From the NCBI GenBank assembly GCA_030536165.1, contig JAUNQM010000048.1, positions 1-11,255 on the forward strand: 11,255 nucleotides of DNA, written 5' to 3'. Source of the stretch: Prevotellaceae bacterium. GTDB lineage: Bacteria; Bacteroidota; Bacteroidia; Bacteroidales; Bacteroidaceae. The position numbers were made by a program, and so were the translations under genes. The notes under the pieces are model-generated. The model was not told the DNA's origin. It saw nothing but the letters and a program-made list of their open reading frames with translations, and did not search any database. Below, one piece after another: positions 7,262-11,255 of this stretch; position 1 is the first letter of the stretch; each line of letters begins with the position of its first letter.

Positions 7262-7344
7262 GCACCTTAGGTGTTGCGGGCGAAACACCTAAGGTGTGAA
7301 ATGTGGTTACACCTAAGGTGTGACAAGCGTAACACCTGAGGTGT
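7262..7344. promoter_or_regulatory. Array of four 13-base palindromes upstream of the aspartate kinase promoter
   Basis: Four copies of ACACCTnAGGTGT lie at 7262-7274 (first base G), 7285-7297, 7309-7321 and 7332-7344. Their centres are 23, 24 and 23 bases apart and the spacers are unrelated in sequence. Each arm pair is perfect apart from the outermost base of the first copy; only the central base varies (T, A, A, G). Conserved dyads with variable spacers at constant period suggest repeated binding sites for a dimeric protein. The array ends 45 bases before the -33 element at 7389, consistent with activator or cooperative regulator sites. A structured repeat element is the alternative. I do not recognise the motif. 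Confidence 0.6.
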
Positions 7345-7388
7345 GGAGGGCAAAGAATAGCGACGTGTGCTTAAAAATGTGTATTTAT

Positions 7389-7420
7389 TTTGGTAATGTA
7401 ATAATAAAGTGTTACCTTTG
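7389..7420 (+). promoter_or_regulatory. Consensus Bacteroidetes promoter for the aspartate kinase gene
   Basis: TTTG at 7389-7392 and TACCTTTG at 7413-7420 are separated by 20 bases, an excellent match to the Bacteroidetes -33/-7 consensus. The expected transcript start near 7426 leaves about 20 bases of leader. That is too short for a riboswitch, so any amino-acid control should act at the promoter, at the palindrome array upstream, or on the enzyme. The leader includes a small AAACG-AAAAG-CGTTT dyad at 7431-7445, just before the start codon. Confidence 0.75.
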
Positions 7421-7446
7421 TAGCCTAAAAAAACGAAAAGCGTTTC

Positions 7447-8820
7447 ATGAAGGTAATGAAATTCGGCGGGACGTCGGTAGGTTCCGTAAACAGCATATTA
7501 GCACTGAAAAAGATTGTTGAATCAGACGCTGACGACCATGTAATCGTGGTTGTGAGTGCCCTCGGCGGCATCACGGATAAGCTTATTGCCACGTCGCGAC
7601 TTGCGCTCAATGGCGATAAAACCTACACCGACGAGTTCGATGCAATGGTGCGTCGCCACCATGAAATGATTGACACAATCATCACCGATGAGGCAGACAA
7701 AAAAGCACTGTTGGAGTATCTGGATGGGCTTTTCAATGAGCTGAAAAGCATCTATATGGGAGTGTTCCTCGTGCATGAAATGAGCGAAAAGACCAGTGCA
7801 GCGATTGTGAGCTACGGCGAACGCCTTAGCAGTCGCATTGTGGCAACGCTCATTGATGGTGCTGAATGGTTTGACTCGCGCGAATTTATCAAGACCGAAA
7901 CGAAGCATGGACGCTACAGACTGAACGCTGAAGTGACAGAAAAACTGGTAAAAGAAACGTTCCGTCGCGTGCCAAATATCTCGGTGGTTTCGGGATTTAT
8001 TGCAAAAGATAGCGGCACGGGCGAGGTAACAAACCTCGGTCGTGGCGGCAGCGACTTTACGGCAGCGATTATCGCGGCGGCACTGGATGCGACGCAACTG
8101 GAAATATGGACCGACGTAAATGGTTTCATGACCGCAGACCCACGCGTGATAGCTACGGCATACACCATCCGCGAACTGAGCTACACCGAGGCGATGGAGC
8201 TTTGCAACTTTGGTGCAAAGGTGATTTATCCGCCAACGATTTACCCTGTCTGTCAGAAAAACATACCGATTTACGTGAAAAACACTTTCAATCCGAGCGA
8301 TGAAGGAACGGTGATAAAACAGCGCGTAGATGTGACAGACCGCCTTGTGAAAGGTATCTCAAGCATGATGGCAACGTCGTTGATAACGATTTCAGGTCTT
8401 TCGGTGGTGTCGGTAATAGGCTTCAACAGACGCATCTTTTCATGCCTTGCCGAGAACGGAATACAGGTAATTCTCGTGTCGGAAACGTCGGCAGAAAATA
8501 CCACTACGATAGGCGTGCGCGACGACGACTGCATGAAGGCGATGCAGATACTCAACAAGGAGTTTGCGAAAGAGATAAAAGTGGGCGATATGTTCCCTAT
8601 GGCGGCAGTTAGCGGACTGTGCACCATTACCGTTGTGGGGGAGAACATGAAACGTCGTTCAGGCATGACCGGCAAGATATACAACATCGTGAACAGTGCA
8701 GGCATAACGATAGTGGCAAGCGCACATGGGTCGAACGAGACCACGATGTCGTTTGTCGTAGATAGCAAGATGCAGAAGGTGGCAATGAATATTGTCCACG
8801 AGGCGCTGCTGAATGGGTAA
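7447..8820 (+). CDS. Aspartate kinase (monofunctional)
   Basis: This 457-residue enzyme phosphorylates L-aspartate with ATP, the first committed step toward lysine/diaminopimelate, threonine and methionine. The amino-acid-kinase domain covers about 1-290, with KFGGTSVGS at 5-13, SYGERLS at 122-128, GRGGSD at 198-203 and TDVNGFMTADPRV near 222-234. Two C-terminal ACT-type regulatory regions follow (about 310-380 and 390-455; VVGENMKRRSGMTGKIY lies in the second), which usually bind feedback inhibitors. The frame stops after the second ACT region, so this is not the roughly 800-residue fusion with homoserine dehydrogenase. Which amino acid inhibits it cannot be told. The start at 7447 places the conserved beta-strand KVMKFGG at the N-terminus. 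It stands alone on the plus strand behind a strong promoter and a palindrome array, and is bracketed by an inverted 45-base repeat. Confidence 0.95.
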   Translation: MKVMKFGGTSVGSVNSILALKKIVESDADDHVIVVVSALGGITDKLIATSRLALNGDKTYTDEFDAMVRRHHEMIDTIITDEADKKALLEYLDGLFNELKSIYMGVFLVHEMSEKTSAAIVSYGERLSSRIVATLIDGAEWFDSREFIKTETKHGRYRLNAEVTEKLVKETFRRVPNISVVSGFIAKDSGTGEVTNLGRGGSDFTAAIIAAALDATQLEIWTDVNGFMTADPRVIATAYTIRELSYTEAMELCNFGAKVIYPPTIYPVCQKNIPIYVKNTFNPSDEGTVIKQRVDVTDRLVKGISSMMATSLITISGLSVVSVIGFNRRIFSCLAENGIQVILVSETSAENTTTIGVRDDDCMKAMQILNKEFAKEIKVGDMFPMAAVSGLCTITVVGENMKRRSGMTGKIYNIVNSAGITIVASAHGSNETTMSFVVDSKMQKVAMNIVHEALLNG

Positions 8821-8848
8821 GGCAGCGTTAGCCTGTAAATGGGAATAT

Positions 8849-8878
8849 AGGGCTTTTGCCCTTACAAGTAGGGGGGGG
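8849..8878. repeat. Short hairpin and G8 tract downstream of the aspartate kinase gene
   Basis: AGGGC-TTTT-GCCCT (8849-8862) is a 5-bp hairpin about 30 bases after the stop codon, followed by eight G residues at 8871-8878. There is no U-run after the stem, so I do not call it an intrinsic terminator, although it may be a 3' end-stabilising structure. Confidence 0.4.
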
Positions 8879-8910
8879 CAAAATTGGTGTCAAAAACGAT
8901 GCTGAATAAA

Positions 8911-9097
8911 GTTCCGAAGGAACGAAATATCATAGGATAGGGCGGCAGCCCTATCTCAGCAAACACCTCAAACGATTAGTGCCGTAGGCACGACAGAAAG
9001 AAGCATCAGTTCTGTCGCACTTACAGCACTATAGTCTTGTGAGTGTCACAAAGATAGCACTCGCGCACTATCCTATATTTTGTCGCACTTACAGTGC
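8911..9097. repeat. Cluster of short palindromes (intergenic hairpin mosaic)
   Basis: Within 187 bases there are five perfect small dyads: GTTCC-GAA-GGAAC (8911-8923), GATAGGGC-GGCA-GCCCTATC (8936-8955), GTGCC-GTA-GGCAC (8979-8991), TTGTGA-GTG-TCACAA (9037-9051) and GCACT-TAC-AGTGC (9085-9097). A larger imperfect inverted repeat joins 8977-8998 with 9010-9031 (18 of 22 matching, with a perfect 8-bp core CGACAGAA/TTCTGTCG). TGTCGCACTTACAG occurs exactly at 9013-9026 and 9081-9094. No coding frame explains the stretch. Its 5-3-5 hairpin words resemble intergenic repeats I associate with Bacteroidetes genomes; that link is from memory and unverified. Confidence 0.6.
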
Positions 9098-9177
9098 TTG
9101 TTTTTGGCACTCTGCCTTTAGGGCGTGAAGTTGCCAAGATAGATGAATCAACAGAAAAATAGGGAAAAATAAAAATA

Positions 9178-9222
9178 TTTCGCAAAACATAGGACTTTTT
9201 TTCATTTTATGCTCATATTTGC
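9178..9222 (-). repeat. 45-base inverted repeat, copy B (right of aspartate kinase gene)
   Basis: This is the partner of 7136-7180 in opposite orientation. On the minus strand it opens a short frame beginning MKKSPMFCEIF at 9205 and ending at 9089 (38 residues), with no ribosome-binding site evident. On the plus strand it contains the most promoter-like sequence upstream of the secreted-protein gene. The two copies enclose about 2.1 kb including the whole aspartate kinase gene. Confidence 0.7.
9214..9221 (+). promoter_or_regulatory. Candidate -7 box (CATATTTG) for the secreted-protein gene
   Basis: CATATTTG differs from TAnnTTTG at one position (C for T in the first base) and is preceded by a T-rich run at 9196-9202 but no TTTG at the right distance. 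A transcript from here would have a leader of about 100 bases before the ATG at 9326. The leader contains an AAGGAGG at 9251-9257, too far upstream to serve that start. It is the best candidate I see, but weak. Confidence 0.3.
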
Positions 9223-9325
9223 ATCGCAAACGAAACGCGCGTATATAAATAAGGAGGAGAAGGCCTAATAAACACCGCGAACGAATTAAATATACATATT
9301 TATTATTAACAAAAAGAATCAACTT

Positions 9326-11255
9326 ATGAAGAATGTTTACAAACTGATGCTGTTGGTAGCAGTGATGATGTTGTCGGTCACCGCCAACGCACACAAAAAG
9401 AGCATTCACAAGATTGCTCCACAGCTGACTACATGCCAGCGAATGATGATGAAGAAGGCAAAGCCTGCAAAGAACAAGAAGGCAATTGCACGCAACTTCT
9501 TCCAGATGAACAACCGCAACGGTGGCCTGATAAAGAAAGCCGCTGCACCTAAGAATGCCACAATTGACATCGTGGCTACTAACCTCTCTACGGCAGACTA
9601 TTCTATGTGGTTTGAAGAGTACGGATATTACATGTGGGCATCAACAGATGCTTATGAAGTGTCTTTATGGGTGAATACTACCAAGTTTGCAGGTAAATAT
9701 ACCACTTCTGACGTAGATACAGACTACTCATACATAGCAGATGCTGAAAATGCATACGCAATTACTTCAATCAACATTACATGCTCAGAGTCAAACGGAG
9801 CGCAGACGATTACAGGAACTGCTGTGTGTGAAGACGGAAATACATACAAGCTCAACCTCACATACGTGAAGCCGACTAAGACCAGCGAGGAAACAATCAC
9901 GATAAGCGATGGATTGCTTTACGATGAAACTTCTTCTGAAGAATACTTCGAGGCTGCTGGTATGAATGCGTCGAACACACGTTATGTTCAGGTTTGTGTA
10001 TATTCAGACAAGGTTGCTGGAACATATACAACAGACGACTGCGATACTTACTATACATTCATTGCCAAGGTGGGCAACAGAGACACAACTTACTATGACC
10101 TCGTAGATGCAGACCTCAAGGTGACAATGGTTGATGAGACCACGGCAAAGATTACAGGTACTTTGCTCTGCCAAAGCGAGACGGACCCTAACGACGTGCC
10201 AGAGTTTACAATCTCAATGACTTGCGAGGTAGAAGGCGGTGGCAGCGACGAAGGACTCGACTACGATGCAATGAGCGATGATTTCAACGCGACATTCACT
10301 GCTGACGACGATGTTCTTGTAGATGACAGTTATTTCAATGCATATAATGTGCTCTACATTGATGCAACGACAGCCGACGGAAAAAAATCAATAGGACTTG
10401 AGTTCAATGTGTCAGAGAAGGACAACCAGATTGTGATACCAGAGGGAGTATATCAAATTACTTCAGGCTATGGAGAAGGAACAGTCACAGCTTCTGAAGG
10501 TGTTGACGAAGAGGGCTATATCACATATTCTTTCGCAGGAACACTGGATGAAGACGGCGCCTTCGAAGACCCAATGTGGTTCATGGTCGGTGGTACAGTG
10601 ACCGTGACAAACGACAACGGCAAACTGAAGGTTGTTGTTGACGCTGTGAACTCATACGGCTGCGAGGTAACTTCAACCATCACAACAGGTACAAGTGTAA
10701 CTCCAGACCCAACTCCAGGCGAGAACCTTGTGCAGAACGGTTCGTTCGAGGAATGGACATCAGACTCACAGCCTACAGGATGGGAAGGATGGCAGATAAC
10801 TGAGTATGGAAACTCAGGCGGTGCAGTCCTCTCAAGGACAACAGACCATCATGAAGGATCGTACGCTTGCCTTGTTGCAGGTGACGCAAAGAGCAACAAA
10901 CGCCTCTCAACAGGTAAGATGACCCTCAAGGCTGGTAAGTATTATGTGCAGTTCTATGCAAAGGCTGTCAGCGGAGAAGGTGCTATCAAACCAGGATATG
11001 CTACAAAACAGGCTAACGGCGACGCAGCTTATACATATATATATGGTGACGACTGCATTGCTCTCTCATCATCATGGAAGAAGATTTCATACGACTTCAC
11101 ACTCAAAGCGAATACAGACATCGCAATGGTAGTGATGAACTACAAGAACTCTGGCGACTGCATCATCGACGATTACAAACTCTGGCTTGACGGAAGTGCA
11201 CCAGACACAATCCCAACTCCTATTACAGACGATATTTATACAATCGACTTCACAC
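9326..11255 (+). CDS. Secreted multidomain beta-sandwich protein, 3' end beyond window
   Basis: The frame is open from ATG 9326 to the window edge (643 codons, no stop), so the C-terminus is missing. Residues 1-22 (MKNVYKLMLLVAVMMLSVTANA) are a signal peptide without a lipobox. Residues 23-77 are strikingly basic, about 15 Lys/Arg and no Asp/Glu. Three acidic, Thr-rich beta domains follow at about 78-187, 188-305 and 310-455. The first two are clearly homologous: SLWVNTTKFAGKYTTSDVDTDYSYI aligns with the part of domain 2 around AGTYTTDDCDTYYTFI. The third is more diverged. A TPDPTPG linker at about 459-465 precedes a jelly-roll-like region starting NLVQNGSFEEW (467-630), resembling CenC/CBM4_9-type carbohydrate-binding modules. 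The last residues DDIYTIDFT look like the first strand of another domain, perhaps choice-of-anchor J. No catalytic motif is visible. An exported or surface protein, possibly glycan-binding, is inferred. It is preceded by 505 bases of repeats, so it is probably a first gene. Confidence 0.85.
   Translation, partial: MKNVYKLMLLVAVMMLSVTANAHKKSIHKIAPQLTTCQRMMMKKAKPAKNKKAIARNFFQMNNRNGGLIKKAAAPKNATIDIVATNLSTADYSMWFEEYGYYMWASTDAYEVSLWVNTTKFAGKYTTSDVDTDYSYIADAENAYAITSINITCSESNGAQTITGTAVCEDGNTYKLNLTYVKPTKTSEETITISDGLLYDETSSEEYFEAAGMNASNTRYVQVCVYSDKVAGTYTTDDCDTYYTFIAKVGNRDTTYYDLVDADLKVTMVDETTAKITGTLLCQSETDPNDVPEFTISMTCEVEGGGSDEGLDYDAMSDDFNATFTADDDVLVDDSYFNAYNVLYIDATTADGKKSIGLEFNVSEKDNQIVIPEGVYQITSGYGEGTVTASEGVDEEGYITYSFAGTLDEDGAFEDPMWFMVGGTVTVTNDNGKLKVVVDAVNSYGCEVTSTITTGTSVTPDPTPGENLVQNGSFEEWTSDSQPTGWEGWQITEYGNSGGAVLSRTTDHHEGSYACLVAGDAKSNKRLSTGKMTLKAGKYYVQFYAKAVSGEGAIKPGYATKQANGDAAYTYIYGDDCIALSSSWKKISYDFTLKANTDIAMVVMNYKNSGDCIIDDYKLWLDGSAPDTIPTPITDDIYTIDFT

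Noticed and set aside
7262..7344. CRISPR-like array
   Set aside because: Repeats are 13-base palindromes with 10-11 base spacers, only four units, and no cas genes, so the dimensions do not fit.
7420..7446. Lysine riboswitch or attenuator in the aspartate kinase leader
   Set aside because: The consensus promoter leaves only about 20 bases of leader, with just a 5-bp dyad, so there is no room for an aptamer or leader peptide.
7522..8097. 191-codon minus-strand frame inside the aspartate kinase gene
   Set aside because: It is antisense to a clear aspartate kinase with all motifs intact and has a composition typical of a shadow frame.
7447..8820. Bifunctional aspartate kinase-homoserine dehydrogenase
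   Set aside because: The frame ends with a stop at codon 458, right after the ACT regions, and no homoserine dehydrogenase sequence follows in any frame.
8849..8862. Intrinsic terminator of the aspartate kinase gene
   Set aside because: The 5-bp stem is not followed by a T-run; the next bases are TACAAGTA and a G tract.
7136..9222. Composite transposon carrying the aspartate kinase gene
   Set aside because: No transposase, no target-site duplication and no IS-like ends were seen; the flanking inverted repeat alone does not support this.
9089..9409. 106-codon minus-strand open frame over the start of the secreted-protein gene
   Set aside because: It overlaps the well-supported plus-strand start and signal peptide, has a cysteine- and leucine-rich random look, and no start signal. 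Only its internal MKKSP part is of interest, as a repeat copy.

Overview
The window looks like chromosomal DNA of a Bacteroidales bacterium, most likely Prevotellaceae. Three kinds of evidence point there. Promoters have the Bacteroidetes form TTTG-N20-TAnnTTTG (7389-7420; -7 boxes alone at 5245-5252 and 6893-6900), and most starts lack a Shine-Dalgarno. The protein set includes a DUF4494-type protein, an EFR1-type flavodoxin/ferredoxin, an M6 protease with a dockerin-like tail, and a secreted beta-domain protein of the kind common in Prevotella. Intergenic DNA is packed with small palindromes. No tRNA, rRNA, CRISPR array, IS transposase or phage gene was seen.

Layout. Positions 16-6888 hold six genes, all on the minus strand. 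Read in transcription order they are: a COG2509-like FAD-dependent oxidoreductase (6888-5305) with its own promoter; then, behind a second promoter, a probable five-gene operon made of an EFR1-type flavodoxin/2x[4Fe-4S] protein, a secreted M6 metalloprotease, a YggS/PLPBP-type PLP-homeostasis protein, a DUF4494 protein and a class I aminotransferase. The first three operon genes are joined by two 4-base ATGA stop/start overlaps. The last two follow after gaps of 27 and 54 bases. A PLP-handling protein and a PLP enzyme thus share one likely transcript, which oddly also carries an exported protease.

Positions 6889-7446 form a 558-base intergenic region with several distinct structures: a short dispersed-repeat-like block, an alternating purine-pyrimidine tract, one copy of a 45-base repeat, and four evenly spaced 13-base palindromes 45-127 bases upstream of a textbook promoter. 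That promoter drives a monofunctional aspartate kinase on the plus strand (7447-8820).

Positions 8821-9325 form a second repeat-rich intergenic region (505 bases). It contains a cluster of short hairpins and the second copy of the 45-base repeat, in inverted orientation, so the pair brackets the aspartate kinase gene. A large plus-strand gene for a secreted multidomain protein starts at 9326 and runs off the window. The two intergenic regions are the least ordinary part of the window. The coding genes belong to families I recognise, except that the function of the last one and of the DUF4494 protein is unknown.
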